Assembly (NCBI GenBank): GCA_020746875.1
Contig: JAGTJL010000014.1
Location: 1,054,001-1,118,000 of the forward strand
DNA length: 64,000 bases
DNA from: Rhexocercosporidium sp. MPI-PUGE-AT-0058
Lineage: Eukaryota > Ascomycota > Leotiomycetes > Helotiales
Direction: 5' to 3'
A model generated the notes under the pieces. It was not told where the DNA came from, did not search any database, and was given only the letters and a program-made list of their open reading frames with translations. Positions 1-12,160 of this stretch are shown here, one piece after another; positions within the stretch are counted from its first letter, which is position 1; every line of letters starts with the position of its first letter. Both the position numbers and the translations under genes were made by a program.

Positions 1-1196
1 AAAGCTTGAAAGTTAATTTGAATACACAGCAGCGTGATGATTCTACCTCCGGTGCGTGTCGAAAAAGAAAAGGTTTGGCTCGTGCCAGCCCAAGGAATAC
101 GCATTTTTACACACTGGGCAACCCGAAGGAAAACAATAAGTTGTAGGTCACCAATAGTCCATGTGGTGTAGCTTTTGAGTTAAGAAGTAACCATAGATAC
201 AAAGTTGGCGGCGGGAAGTGCAGGCCTTCCAATAGAGTAGTAGACAGCAATGGTCGTAAGTCTATAAGCGCCACGTGACGAGTTACATAACGAGACCGAT
301 GAACCACCTGTTCTATAAAAACGAAGGGTTCTATATAAAACCGGCACGTCTGCGATTAGATAGGGGCTTCGTGCTCAACTTCAAATATTATCTTTACCTA
401 TACTTAGTAATTGTTCATCCTCCGTACGTGATACACCTACTTCTCGATCACGATCATAGAGACCAACCAGCCTTCTAGCATTTACATTGTGTAAATACCA
501 GGACCGTTACATGAGTAAAGCAGAGATAATAAATGGATCTAAAATAAACCATTAATGACGTTAAGCCACGATTTAGTTTGAAATTTTAAGTGAATTAAAA
601 TTTTATTTTATTTTACGTAAGATAAAATCTAAAAATAGTATAATTTAATCTCGATTTGGCTATCCTCGGCCTTAATTCTGGCGAAAACTAAATTAGTCAT
701 GATTAGTGTGTCGCCACAATTTAATTATGACTCACAACTTAAACTGGATTAGGCCTAGTCTTTTAATGCCTTAATATATAAAGAGATGTTTTACCCTCTC
801 CAGCCTACTTCCCCTGACACTCTCAACACATCGTTTGCCATTATCCTCGCTCTCGTATCTGGCTCTAGCCTTGTCACGTGCCGATAACCTGTTCCACGTC
901 TACATACACCTAGACTTGTAGATACTTTGCCTTGCCTTAAAGCCTTTCGGCTCCCTCCATAGGACCTTACGTCGTATGTTGTGGAAGAGCTGCCTATCAA
1001 TACAATTTCAAAGTTGCGGTCTTCTTCTTTGTGATTCCAAGTCAGCGCTGTCGCGCCCAATAGGGATCTAGTAACAGGCCCAGGCTAAGCGAGGCAATTG
1101 AACATAGAAACAGCAGTTTCCGCGTCGTCGAACTCTCTCCATCATATTCAAACATCGTCCCAGACTTTAATTCCGAGATCTTTAAACTATCTCAGC
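1..1196. other. gene-free left edge
   Basis: No convincing gene was found. The stretch from about 540 to 790 is AT-rich, as RIP-degraded repeat DNA looks, but no ends or protein motifs are recognisable. The short open frames here have no family resemblance that I can see. Confidence 0.5.
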
Positions 1197-3142
1197 ATGG
1201 CTTTGGTCGCTGTGAACTCAGGGAGCGCCAGTGACAGTGATGCTATGGCTGAATACCGCAATCGTGCTGAGACCTTTCGCAGTGTGGCAGCTGCACAGAT
1301 TGACTTCATTCAGGTTAGCATCGCATCAAGTGCCTTTCTCCTACATGCATCCCCATTCAATGGGTTAAGAATATTCGGGAGCCGGTGCAGCTCCAAACGC
1401 TAGCTGAGTTAATCATTGGAGAATTTAAGGCTAACATGATATCGTTTCAGGAAATGGTAAAGCACCTAGACTCGACGAGAAATCAGCTGGAATACTTGTC
1501 CACCATTCAGATGCCAGAAATGGAGGCTAGGTACTCGGCCAAGATCTCAGAGCTGCAAGTCGATCTCAAAGATCAGATGGACAGCAGACGCCGTTGGCAG
1601 TCTAACAGCGAGAAATTAGAAGATGAAGTTATGAAGCTGCGCAACAAGGTTGCTGCTATATCTGCTGCTAATTCTGCTGCTAACTTGGTATGTCGCTCCT
1701 CGCCCTAGTCTATCTGCATAGCTATGATCTGAGGTCAAACCTTCCGACCCTTAAAATGCCTATTCATTTACTTGAAGACCACGAGTTGTTTGAGAATTGC
1801 AAGCAAGTCTGGCTCTCAGATGCAGAAGTGAATAATGAAAGAATAATCCACTAACTTATTCTCGCATAGGAGTCTTCCCGCTTCGTATCAGTATTGATCG
1901 ATGCAGACGCCGATATTTATTATTTCGCAGATGAATATTTAACACAGGGTCTCAAAGGTGGACAAGCTGCCGCAGACATGCTCGTTGAAAAAGTTAGAGA
2001 GCATCTGCTTTCCCTTGGGCCCTCATTCAAGAACGCAAAGTCGATCCCGATCGTAGTAAAGGCGTATGCCAACTTGACAGGACTGGCGTACCACTTCAAG
2101 AAGGAGAACAAGGTTTACAATCTCCAGGATGTAAGTCAATTCTGGGCAGGCTTCTCGCAGAGATATCCCTTCATCGACTTTGTGGATGTGGGATCTGGGA
2201 AGGAAGCAGCCGATAATAAAATTAGAGGTATGGAAACCCTTTCCTGGGGGCAGGGTATACAGCCTAGCCATTTAGAAGCAATGAACTGACCATGTGTTTA
2301 GAGAACCTCAGATTGAACATAGACACTCCCCAGTGCGAGCAAATCTTCCTCGCTTGTGCACATGATGGGGGTTATGTCCCTGTTTTGAGCCCCTACGCGA
2401 GCCAGGCTTCTGGCTTCAAGGAGCGGATCACTCTGCTTTCAACGGGACCAGGAACCGTTCATCCCTTGATTGCGGAGTTGGGCTTCAACACCACGGAGAG
2501 TCTCACGCCTCTTTTCAGCCAGAGTGAGTCTCTACGTGTCGATTCATGGAGGAAGTCGGAGGAGGCTGCTCAGAGTGATGCTGTGATTTTACCAGCTCCA
2601 ACAATCGTTTCCCCTCCCGCTAAACAAAGCGACTCTCCCGCCCCAATGAATTGGGTTACCAAGGCTCAGCTAAAATCCCCCCTCCTGCTTCCATTATTAC
2701 TTCATCGGCGGTGGTTAGAACTAAATCAGTCACCGCTACCTCACCAGAAAAGACTACAGCATCTACCATGCCATACAACCCCCTCGAGGTGGACTTCACA
2801 GGCGAATACTTTGTGGAGAACGCTGGACGTCTGATCCCAAAAGCTAAGGATGCCGCAGGGAACCGACTCAAGGATAACAATTTAATCGTCGATCGAATCG
2901 CCGACTACGATCTCATCGGCAAGATGAAAAATTTGTCCATCTGTCAGTGGCATTACTTACGCTCCGATTGCTCCAACCACAGAAAGGAGAAGTGCAAGCG
3001 AAACCATGATACTTACCGCCGCCCATTGTCGGCGAAGGAGTATGACGCCCTCTGGTACCTCTCCAGGATGGGCTATTGTAAAAAGCTTGACAGGGACGGC
3101 TTTTGCAATGATGACTATTGCATTTATGGTCATGACGACTAG
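1197..3142 (+). CDS. tandem CCCH zinc-finger protein with NYN-like domain
   Basis: Proposed exons are 1197-1313, 1391-1687, 1870-2227, 2302-2523 and 2670-3142, giving 488 aa in whole codons. The N-terminal 40-140 aa is predicted helical coiled coil. Residues from about 140 hold a domain beginning VLIDADADIYYF, whose acidic pattern recalls NYN/PIN-like folds and the fungal domain DUF7923. A low-complexity Ser/Pro/Thr linker follows. The C-terminus has two CCCH fingers, C-x8-C-x7-C-x3-H and C-x8-C-x4-C-x3-H, with the second ending CIYGH. Proteins of this architecture are fungal-specific; RNA binding or cleavage is inferred. The start is the first ATG in the exon-1 frame, upstream of MALVAVNSG. 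The fourth intron (2524-2669, GTGAGT..CAG, 146 nt) is the least certain. It is the canonical-looking pair I found that reconciles the two frames, but it removes sequence that could also be coding. A frameshift in the C-run near 2680 is the alternative. Confidence 0.72.
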
Positions 3143-4048
3143 TCAGACTGTCACCATACATATTTTGAGCATTTCTCTGTTCCAAATCGGTCGCTGGTCA
3201 AGGCTTGGATTTATTCTTAAAAAATAAACAAGAATGCAAAGGAGAGACAAAAAAAAAGGTAGAGAACGGAAGAGTAGCATGATGGAAAGGAGAATGGATG
3301 GTTTGATGAACCAAATATGACGACTTGATATAATTTTGCGGCCGATTTTTGACTGGAGGTTTGACCTAGTTAGTTCTGAACTTCAATTGAAACATGGTTT
3401 CGTTATATCATCTGCCTATATGAGACCTAAAGTGATGAGAACATCTACAGCTAAGTGAGATCTTGAGAAGCAGTGAGTGAAACATCCGAGACCAAATAAT
3501 ATAATTACTATTAATAGATCTACGCATGAAATCAAAGCCCAAAGAACGAACGCGGGGAGAAAAGAGCTGCTAAATCAGATAGCCATTAAGCTAGAACGGC
3601 TAGGGGCGGGTCGGATAAGTTGGGGTTGATTTCGGCTTGCGTGATTCAGTGGTTCTGGCTTGGGAACAATGCAGAGAAGCGCATTAGTCCGGTAAGGAGC
3701 AAATCAGTGTCATGGGTAGATCATTGGCACAAAGAAGTTGTCAGAAGTAGTCATGAGCACAAATATTGCTATGAGTTTTGGTATTGATTGCCATAATGGA
3801 AACCATCGTTACATATCCTTCAATAGTATTCAGGAAAGCAGAGGCTTGTGTGATTCAATTTGAAATTCGCATTTGCACCTTGATATTCCGAATGTCAGTA
3901 ACGCCTGTACAGAGAATGCAGAGAAATTATTACTTTTATGGAAATTGCCCTTTCCTCCCACGTATCCATATGCCCGACATTCCGATGTATGGGCCTGTTT
4001 AAATGATGCAGCTCATTCCATGATCTTCAATCATCCCCAAGTCGCATT
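3143..4048. other. intergenic, 3' ends of converging genes
   Basis: This is the convergent gap between the CCCH gene and the FAL1 gene. It contains A-runs near 3250 and scattered short open frames (for example 3778-4002) without motif or codon pattern. I see no RNA gene or repeat. Confidence 0.5.
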
Positions 4049-5346
4049 CTAAGTCAACAGGTCTGCAACATTCATAGGCATCTCGTCAATCTGGGTTGAG
4101 TAATACACTGTACTCCGTTAACAGACTGTTCAAAAACCAGCGAAGTGAAACCTACACTCAATATCTCTCAAGATTCTGACGTCTTCGCTGGTCACGAAGT
4201 TGATCGCAACACCCTTCCGTCCAAATCTACCACTTCGACCAATTCTGTGGATATAGTTCTCGCGGTTGCTAGGCAAGTCATAGTTTATGACCAAGGAGAC
4301 TTGCTGAACGTCGATACCACGAGCCCATACATCCGTGGATATCAGAACTCTTGAGTTGCCCTGACGAAAGTCCTGCATAATGCTATCTCTCTCCTTCTGT
4401 GGCATCTCACCGTGCATAGAAGAAACCGTGAAATTGGCCTCACGCATCTTATCTGTCAACCAATCGACCTTTCTCCGAGTGTTGCAGAAAATGACTGCCT
4501 GGGTAATCGTAAGGGTATCGTAGAGATCGCAAAGAGTATCGAACTTCCATTCCTCCTTCTCCACGGCAATGAAGTACTGCTTGAGACCCTCTAAAGTCAA
4601 CTCGTCACGCTTAACCAAAATGCGAACAGGGTCGGTCATGAATTTGGTGGTCATATCGAGAACATCGTATGGAAGGGTCGCCGAAACGACTACGACCTGG
4701 GTCGCGGGAGGAAGGTAACGGTAGACATCGTAAATCTGCTCTCTGAATCCACGATTCAACAGCTCATCAGCCTCGTCAAGAACCAGCATCTTGATATGAC
4801 GAGTTCGCAGATTTCGGCGACGGATCATATCGGCTACTCGTCCAGGGGTTCCAGAAACGATGTGCTGTCCGTAGTCAAGCTTGCGAATGTCCTCTCCAAC
4901 ATTGGTACCTCCAATACAGGCATGGCACTGTACGTTCATGTAGTCTCCCAGCGCCATCACAACGGATTGAATCTGTGTCGCAAGCTCGCGAGTAGGGGAG
5001 AGAACAAGAGCTTGAGTTTCGCGGACAGCAGTGTCGATGACCTGGAGCATGCTGATAGAGAAGGTAGCTGTTTTACCAGTACCAGATTGCGCCTGGGCAA
5101 TTGTGTCGCGACCCTTGCAGATTTGTACGATCGCACGAGATTGGACGGCCGAAGGAGACTCATATCCGTATGCGTAGATACCTCGGAGGAGGTTCTCTTT
5201 GAGATGCACTGTTTCTGAATTTAGCAGAGCCTTGAGGAAAGGGAATGGGGAGAAAAACTGTCAGTGAATGTCGGCGCAACGCTCACGTCTGCTGATGTGG
5301 TGAACTCCATCCTCTCATCCGCCTTGCGATCGATACCGTCTGCCAT
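4049..5346 (-). CDS. fal1: ATP-dependent RNA helicase FAL1 (eIF4A-III)
   Basis: Exons in transcript order are 5346-5259, 5214-4156 and 4107-4049, giving 401 aa in whole codons. Motifs run Q-motif region, AQSGTGKT (I), PTRELA (Ia), GTPGR (Ib), DEAD (II), SAT (III), then STDVWARG and [11 protein letters not shown] (VI). The segment [20 protein letters not shown] and the end [16 protein letters not shown] are characteristic of eIF4A-III rather than translation initiation factor eIF4A. The family works in ribosomal RNA processing in yeast and in the exon junction complex of many eukaryotes, in the nucleus. The terminal intron (4108-4155) is 48 nt and restores RDIELYYSTQ across the junction. The N-terminal exon begins [15 protein letters not shown]. 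It is divergent with SF3A3, with 296 bp between start codons. Confidence 0.96.
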
Positions 5347-5642
5347 GATTGCGATTGTTTAGGATGTGTTGGATTTGGTGTTGTGATGAATTTTATCTGG
5401 GGAAGCAGAAGCTCAACACCCAGCCGGCAAGGCTTCAATTTCTTAGCGTCGTTTTGTCGGCAAGCGTGACTTGATTGGCTGGCGCAAACTTCTCGTAGAT
5501 CTAGGACTGCCCCAGAAATTCAACACCATCAACAGCCTCACATGTCCCGAAACTGTTCCTGACATTTCGCCCACCCGATCTAACGCCTCCAATTACCGAA
5601 CCCAATCGGATATCCGGCGCCGGGCAGCGATCAATATCCAGT
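5347..5642. promoter_or_regulatory. shared divergent promoter region of FAL1 and SF3A3
   Basis: A 296-bp gap separates the start codons of two divergently transcribed RNA-processing genes, so both promoters must lie in or overlap it. No individual element was assigned. Confidence 0.6.
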
Positions 5643-7195
5643 ATGATTTTAGAGGAGCAGAGATTCCTTCATGAGGATCTCGAAAGACTCGAGCAGGGCA
5701 TTAGTGACCGTGTTGCGGAGGAGCCGCGATTGGTAATATCCTCGTCCTTGGAGACATTTCATTTATGCTAACGACCTATGCCTAGGTCCGCGAGCGTTTA
5801 AATCGAGATCACCAAATTGCAGGCTTCCTTGACCGGATTCAAGATCAATCGAAGCGATTACTCGAGATCTACAAAGATGCAGAGGGCACTCGTACGAAGG
5901 AGATCCAGTCGATATCTACTGGGGAGCCCCTGGAGGAATTCTACAAACAGCTATCGGAGATTAAATCATTTCACCAACGATATCCAAACGAGCCAGTCGA
6001 GAACCTAGAGAGAGCATACAAGAAGAAGGCGACTGGCGAAGGAGAAACCCCAACATACGAGATCGACAATATGTTCACTGGAGAAGAGGCTTTTGGCAGA
6101 TACCTAGACCTCACCACAATTCACGAGATGTATCTCAACCTACCCAACATTAAGAGGCTAACGTACCTGCAATACCTCGACGCCTTCGACACCTTCACAC
6201 CCCCACAATGCTCCATCAAGCGTCCAGACAAAATGACCGACCAGTACTTTAACTATGTGGGAGAGCTTGCCAGCTATCTTGAAAGCTTTCTGCGACGAAC
6301 GCGGCCCCTCGAGAATCTCCAGAGTCTCTTCACAAGCTTTGACGACGATTTTGAGAAGGCATGGAATGACGATGATGTCCCAGCTTGGAAGCCAGAAGCG
6401 CAGGGACCGATAAATGGATCCAGTGGTGACGTTCTCTACTGTTCCGATTGCGAGAAGGAATTCAAGAATGAAAATGTCTACAGGGCTCATTTAAGGGGAA
6501 AGAAGCACATTCGGGCAGCCGAGGCGAGAGCAGCACGACAAGCTGAGTCAGGTGGCAACGGAGAGACTGGGACTGAAAAGCGAGGGACAAGCAATTTGCG
6601 GCTGAAGGAGCGGGCGATCGCTGAGCGAGAATATCGTGTAAAGCGACTGGCAGCGGCCATGTCAGGGGAGAGGAGCGATACTCGAGTCAATGTCGAGCGG
6701 AAGCAAGGCATGACCGAAAGAGAACGGCAGATGGAGTTGGACGCACTCTTCGCAGAGAGCTCATCTGCAGCGCCTCAAGGAGGCGATTCGGAGAGCGAAT
6801 CCGATAGCGACGAGAAGATCTACAATCCGCTTAAGCTACCACTGGCCTGGGACGGCAAGCCGATTCCTTTCTGGCTATACAAGCTTCACGGGCTCGGCGT
6901 GGAATTCAAGTGCGAGATCTGTGGAAACTACGTATACATGGGTCGCAGAGCATTTGATAAGCATTTCAATGAGACTCGTCATATCTACGGGTTGAAGTGT
7001 TTGGGAATTACGAACACCACGTTGTTCAGAGAGATCACCGATATCGCGGATGCTGTCAAGCTCTGGGATAAGATCCAGAGAGATAAGAACAAGGGCAAGA
7101 AGGACGAGGGTAGTGTGGTTCAGATGGAGGATGCGGAGGGTAACGTTATGCCCGAAAAGGTCTATCTTGATTTGCAAAAGCAAGGACTGCTCTAG
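5643..7195 (+). CDS. prp9: splicing factor 3A subunit 3 (SF3a60/Prp9)
   Basis: Exons are 5643-5732 and 5786-7195, giving 499 aa, close to the roughly 500 aa usual for SF3A3. The N-terminus MILEEQRFLHEDLERLEQ is the conserved SF3A3 start. A C2H2-type finger YCSDCEKEF...HLRGKKH lies at about 247-270, an acidic Ser-rich linker at about 340-360, and the C-terminal matrin/U1-like finger CEICGNYVYMGRRAFDKHF..TRH at about 405-430. The protein is part of the SF3a complex of the U2 snRNP and is needed for prespliceosome assembly in the nucleus. The single intron is 53 nt. The start is the only ATG that joins in frame with the second exon. It sits head to head with FAL1. Confidence 0.96.
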
Positions 7196-7530
7196 GTAGG
7201 TTAGCAGGGTAGAGCGGCAAACAATGTACTAGTATGTATTCATCAAACCGCCTCCGGTTTCTCCGTGCCCATCTATGTTAATATGGTGGAATTTCATGAT
7301 TCTTGGTAGCTATCCGACACAGGTATATGAGACGTTCATCATCGCCTCCTTGCCCTAAGTATTTCCAAATCCAAGCCCGAGATCTCCGGTTCCATTAAAC
7401 GTGCTGCACTTATCTCATTCTAATTGCCGCTTGATTGATAGTTCTTGGTTCACCTACGCAAAATAGGTACTTTTCCATGTCACAATTTCATCACACAGCT
7501 GTTATGGCCTTAGTCCACTTTTCCAACAAT
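7196..7530. other. intergenic 3' flank of SF3A3
   Basis: Ordinary-composition sequence between the SF3A3 stop and the left inverted repeat of the AT-rich element. Nothing recognised. Confidence 0.5.
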
Positions 7531-8335
7531 GGTAAGAGTTGTGGCCACAGCTCGTGGGCCCCCCTAAGCGAGAACATTAAGATTTTATAATCTTATAATT
7601 TCGCGACCTTTTAATAAAATTTCTTGATTTTAAGTTTATATATAGATAAGTGAGTATTATTATTAATTATTTAATTATATTTTTAAATTCATTATTTATT
7701 ATTAAATTTTGAATATATTTGTATAGCGGTATTATTATCTTATATTATATAATATAATATTTTAATTATTTTAATTAAATATTAATATTTTTAAGCTCTT
7801 ATAAATGTATATTAATCTTTATATAAACTTTTAATATGTTACTAAATTTAATATTAAAGTATAAACTTATTCTATTATTATAAACTTTTAAAAAGATATT
7901 AATATTTCAAATTTGAGTGCATTTCGTTGAAAATTTCCGTTTTTATACTTATTTAAAGCTTTTATAATTATAATAAAAAGTTATATTTTAAGCTTAAATT
8001 CAAGTATATATTAAAGCTATACTTATTATTTTATAAACTCTTTTTAAAATAAGAGACTATTAATTATTAATTCTAATAATTGAGTTTAAAAAAGATAAAT
8101 ATTTAACGTTGTAATATCTTTGCATAAGGTTATTAAAATTTGAACTTTAGCTTATAGATTTAAAAATGTAATTAAAGTTTCTTTATAACTATTTATTTGT
8201 TTATAATACTATTCACTTTTAAGAAAAATCATTAGAATTTAAAAAAGTTATAAAATTTTGAAAACAAAAGGTTTTTTGATGTTCTCGCTTGGGGGGGCCC
8301 ACGAGCTGTGGCCACAACTCTTACCGAGCCGCACC
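7531..8335. mobile_element. AT-saturated element with GC-rich 47-bp terminal inverted repeats
   Basis: An approximately 47-bp inverted repeat begins GGTAAGAGTTGTGGCCACAG at 7531 and is matched in reverse at about 8289-8335. The two arms differ by one C/T (six C plus T versus seven C), a RIP-type transition. The roughly 710 bp between them is almost pure A/T with no open frame. This is what a non-autonomous DNA transposon (MITE-like) or internally deleted element looks like. No flanking target duplication of 3 bp or more is visible outside the arms. The superfamily cannot be assigned. Confidence 0.75.
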
Positions 8336-8564
8336 TGGTCATGGCCTCGATGCCCACTACGCAAGAACTACTTCACGATGAGCCGTCTAATGTCTAGCTC
8401 TGGCGTCTATGGAGAAAGCGCTCGCACGGTAGTCTAAGATCCAACGAACAATGTAACAAATATATCTTTCCACATTTCTTTCCGATCGAGAATCATTTTA
8501 CAATCCACTGTTACAGCCTTTCGTATATACATTTGTCCGCTCAAGAAATCTTCCAACAAGCACG
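8336..8564. other. upstream region of the secreted-protein gene
   Basis: Lies between the right inverted repeat of the AT-rich element and the start codon. The element therefore sits about 230 bp upstream of this gene and may lie close to its promoter. Confidence 0.4.
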
Positions 8565-10833
8565 ATGCAATTCACACCTTTCATTGCAGCTGCCATTCTG
8601 GCATACACGTAAGACCTCCTCATCGTGTTTCCATTCCAGCAATTACTTGCTTGTTTATAAAACATGGCAAAGCATCCAGGAACCTACTTGTATCAAATTA
8701 ACAACATGTCCTCCAAATAGCCACAAATCAGTGCTAACGTGCCAATTCAGTGCTGGGTCGGTTCCCATAAAGCCATCTCACGAAAAGACCAATGATCATA
8801 TCAATGCTGAGCCCTCTGATGTAGAAATTGGCCCACTTCCGGTCACCGTTGCTCCCAATGGACTCATGGTCCCTACTTCCAGATTTCAACCATCGTCCTT
8901 GACTGGTAGTATCTTAGAAGACCATTCCCAAAACTCAGAGGATATGGAGGACTTACCAACTGTTACCGACCTGGGCTCCAAGGAAGGCTCCGACCTTAGA
9001 CAGCTACATTCTCGTGCTACCATGTGGAAGCCAGTCGAGATCGATAATTACCACGAGGACGTGAAGATCGATCTCAAGAACAGCATCCTTGAACTGAGAG
9101 ACAAGTTAGCCTACCTGAACAAAGAAGGGCGTCTTACTCTCGACCAGGCCAGCCAACAAATCGACCATGTCGCCAAGGTCATTGCTACTCGCATTAGGAT
9201 CAATTTCGTCACGAATCCTTGCAATTTTGACGAGATGCTCTCTGCTCTTCAGAAGCACATCATCGTCGAGATCCAGAACCGCGAGAAAGATCCTCACTCA
9301 GATCCACCATTAAACGTCGCACAGCAAGCTGCGCAAGATGCTCTTTTCGCTAATTTGCACGCTCACTACATCTTAGAGGGCCTCGAGGAGAAGATTGTGC
9401 TTCTAGCCCGCACCCGCAAACTCAACAACAGACTTGGCCGTCTCAGTATTGGACAGGCTCGTCAGATGATCGATAACACCCCCAACATTTCGCAAAATGA
9501 TCTAGCCTTCAGCGAGAAGGGCCTCAAGCGGATTGAGAAAGCTATGGGAACCATGATAGAGAAGAAGCTAGTCAATTTCCCGGCTGCAGCTGTGTCAGCG
9601 GTAGGCAATCCGATTAAGTCTGACTTTAGACTTCCAGGCGAGGATGTTTTCCCAGTTGAGACTCTTGTTGAATCTCAACCAGATTATCAGACTTCAAGTA
9701 CCGATGGGGCTTCTAGCAGTACAGATGCTTCTGCCCTAGATGCCGATGCACCAGCCGAGAATCTAGTTGACGGCACTGAAGTGTCGGCCGACTTTTCTCA
9801 ACTATCTCGCAGAAGTGTCCCTACGGAAAAGAGACAGGTGTACCGTACCAAGGAGGAGGCCTATCTCGACAGCAATCAAAGGAAGTTGACAACTAAGGAC
9901 AAAGTGGCATTCCTTCATCGCTCGCAAGATTTCAGGTCAGAGCTCAGCAGGCCGAGATACAGTTCAGCAAACTACAACAATCGCATTAGTAAGTTCTTCC
10001 TCGAGCGACAACGTCAGAGATTTACAGGATCCCGGATCAGACTACACGGTCGTGATCTTCCAGATGCTCCCTACGAGAGCATCATGCAATTAACCATCAA
10101 CTCAACTTCAACACCTCTCCCAGATGCTCCAGAAGACTTTGAGGTCCTCAACCAGGCCGTCAGTCGGATCGGACAATTCCAAAATGCACTACGCTACCTT
10201 GAGCTCACCGATGCGCCATGGGAAGACCGGATTCAACTGGTCCATGACACCACCGAACAACTAATGGGTATCGAAGGTGTACCTGCAGAGCTGATCGCCT
10301 CAATCGACGATTATTTCCAAGACATCGGTCGGTATGTCGTACCATCTAACCAGGATCTCAACAAGACTATGACAAATATTGAGGGGCGTTCTGCCCCTGT
10401 CTCCAAGCCAATGGCTTTCCAAGATAACCCCCACGAGATCATGTCTTGGAGAAGTCATGGTAAGCGACATGCCCCTATCTCTGATTTCTCTGCCGATGTC
10501 ATCAATATCACAACAACCCCTACTATGCCCACTGAGGAGGAGGAGGAGGATGGGGAGCCTTTCTGGATCGATTTCGATGCTCCAGAGTGTATGAAGTTCA
10601 TCTTAGACGAGGACCTTGACCAGGCTAAATTGGCTATGTTCGTCACATGCGAGGAGAATGCTACGTCTGAATTGCATGAGACTCAAGAGACTCTAGAAGC
10701 TTTCTGTTCTATCATTAGAACTTTGGAGAAAGGTTGTTGTAACAGGGTGAATGTCACTATACTGAAATTCTTGTTCTTCGGTTGTAGTGGGATGTTTACT
10801 GCCTCGGAGTCGATAGGCAAAGCAACTTATTAG
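8565..10833 (+). CDS. large secreted protein of unknown function
   Basis: Exons are 8565-8608 and 8751-10833, giving 708 aa in whole codons. The first exon encodes a textbook signal peptide (MQFTPFIAAAILAYT-AG), which is why this ATG was chosen over the open frame extending upstream through the intron. The rest is hydrophilic and predicted mostly helical. It has a Ser/Thr/Asp-rich stretch at about 370-400, a motif LPDAP repeated twice at about 480-510, and an acidic run TEEEEEDGEPFW at about 625. The C-terminus carries CEENATSE..CSIIRTLEKGCC. No membrane anchor or known catalytic domain was recognised. A possible 41-nt intron at 10747-10787 would replace the last residues with a longer tail; I left it unspliced. 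Secretion is seen in the sequence; any role at the host or cell wall would be guesswork. Confidence 0.7.
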
Positions 10834-11994
10834 TCTCCCTGATCCAGCTGGCTTCTCAGATTCGTATTCTGCCATGTCTCCAGCTGCTGGCCCTAGTGTC
10901 ATTTTCATGTATATGCTAATACGTGAGTTTACTTTTATTAATTTCCTATCTACTGTGTAATTCAAAGCACATTCATACATTGATCTCTGTGATTGCAACA
11001 AGTGATATGCTTTTCTGGGATATTGCTGCTCCAAAAAAAAAGGTTCCCCTATCACTTTTCACTTCATCTTCCTAAGCTCACCCCCTCAATCTTTGGGCGC
11101 TTGGTATCTCGCATTTCCTCCTCTCCACTAGATTTTAATTCTGCTGGTCTAAGTGATTAATATTACATTAATTGCCTGAACTATAGTGCTATGTACATTA
11201 TATTTGGGCTATTTACGGCATTATTGGTCATTCAAAACCTGTGCAGAATTGAATTAGTTCGGCTTTATAAGCCCTAGCCAGCCTTGCCAGCTTTAGTTAT
11301 ACAAATGCTTTTAGCCTTATCCTTAGTCGCCACTGGTTTATTTATATAATATCTTAAGCCTTATACGCTATTGTCAGCAGGGAAGGGTGGTATGAGGGAA
11401 GTCGGAGGATCTGATGGCTTAGCGTAAGCTACCTGTTTAAATATTTGGTTATTTACTTGATGCTAAGAGTGGAACTTAGAAGGCTAGGCATCAGTCTAAA
11501 TTACAACCGACATACACTAAACGCTTCTAATGGTGATTCCCTGTTATTTGAACCTTATAGCATAAGAGAGTTAGTGTTTTGAGCTTGAAGGTCCATGTTA
11601 ATAAATTCAGGAGTTCTAGATATTTTGGCCACTACTTCGCAAATGCTGAGTTGATTGGCTATAACGTATTTCGTGATTGACGCCAGTAGCCCTTGGTTGA
11701 TAATATAAATGGAACTAATCTTAACACGACACAGCAAGAGGGGTAGTGAGGAGCGTGGCATCGAGGGAATTCCTAACTTCAGCAAATAACAGATTTATTA
11801 TTCTAGAGATATCACATACCAGACGAGTAAGAATTGGTTAAAGAGCGGTAGGAAAAGTGATGTATTAAATAGAATATATATATGATGCTTGATTCTCGTA
11901 AGACTTTCAAGTGTTGAGCTCTTCTATGTGAGAAGAGCTGACTCAGTCATTTGACAAAGAAACTCCGAGGTTCCTCCCTACCATAATAAAGTTT
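10834..11994. other. gene-poor intergenic stretch
   Basis: AT-leaning DNA with many stops in all frames. No domain, RNA gene or clear transposon end was recognised. It probably contains old repeat remnants, since a dispersed repeat starts just after it. Confidence 0.4.
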
Positions 11995-12160
11995 GATTTA
12001 CAGCAGGCTTAGCGTGAGAGTTACAGATGGCGGCTGAGGACTGTAAAGCTGAAACTAGTTCAGCTCTATAGGGGTTCATACGGACGAGTGGTACTGTAGA
12101 CAGCCTCTATATACAACCTACAAGCACCGTAGTTGAGGTAGTCAATTCAAGATCAATCAC
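11995..12160 (+). repeat. dispersed repeat, copy A
   Basis: This segment aligns by eye with 19877-20058: GATTTA.AGCA..GCTTAGCG, then AGTTAC.GATGGC, GGGGTT.A..CGGACGAG.GGTA-like blocks, and a shared end .GTCAATT.AA. Divergence is mainly transitions. No coding capacity. It may be a piece of a larger decayed transposon. Confidence 0.6.

Noticed and set aside
7560..8280. mitochondrial DNA insertion as source of the AT-rich block
   Set aside because: The block is bounded by nearly identical inverted repeats, which fits a transposable element better; no mitochondrial gene motif was seen.
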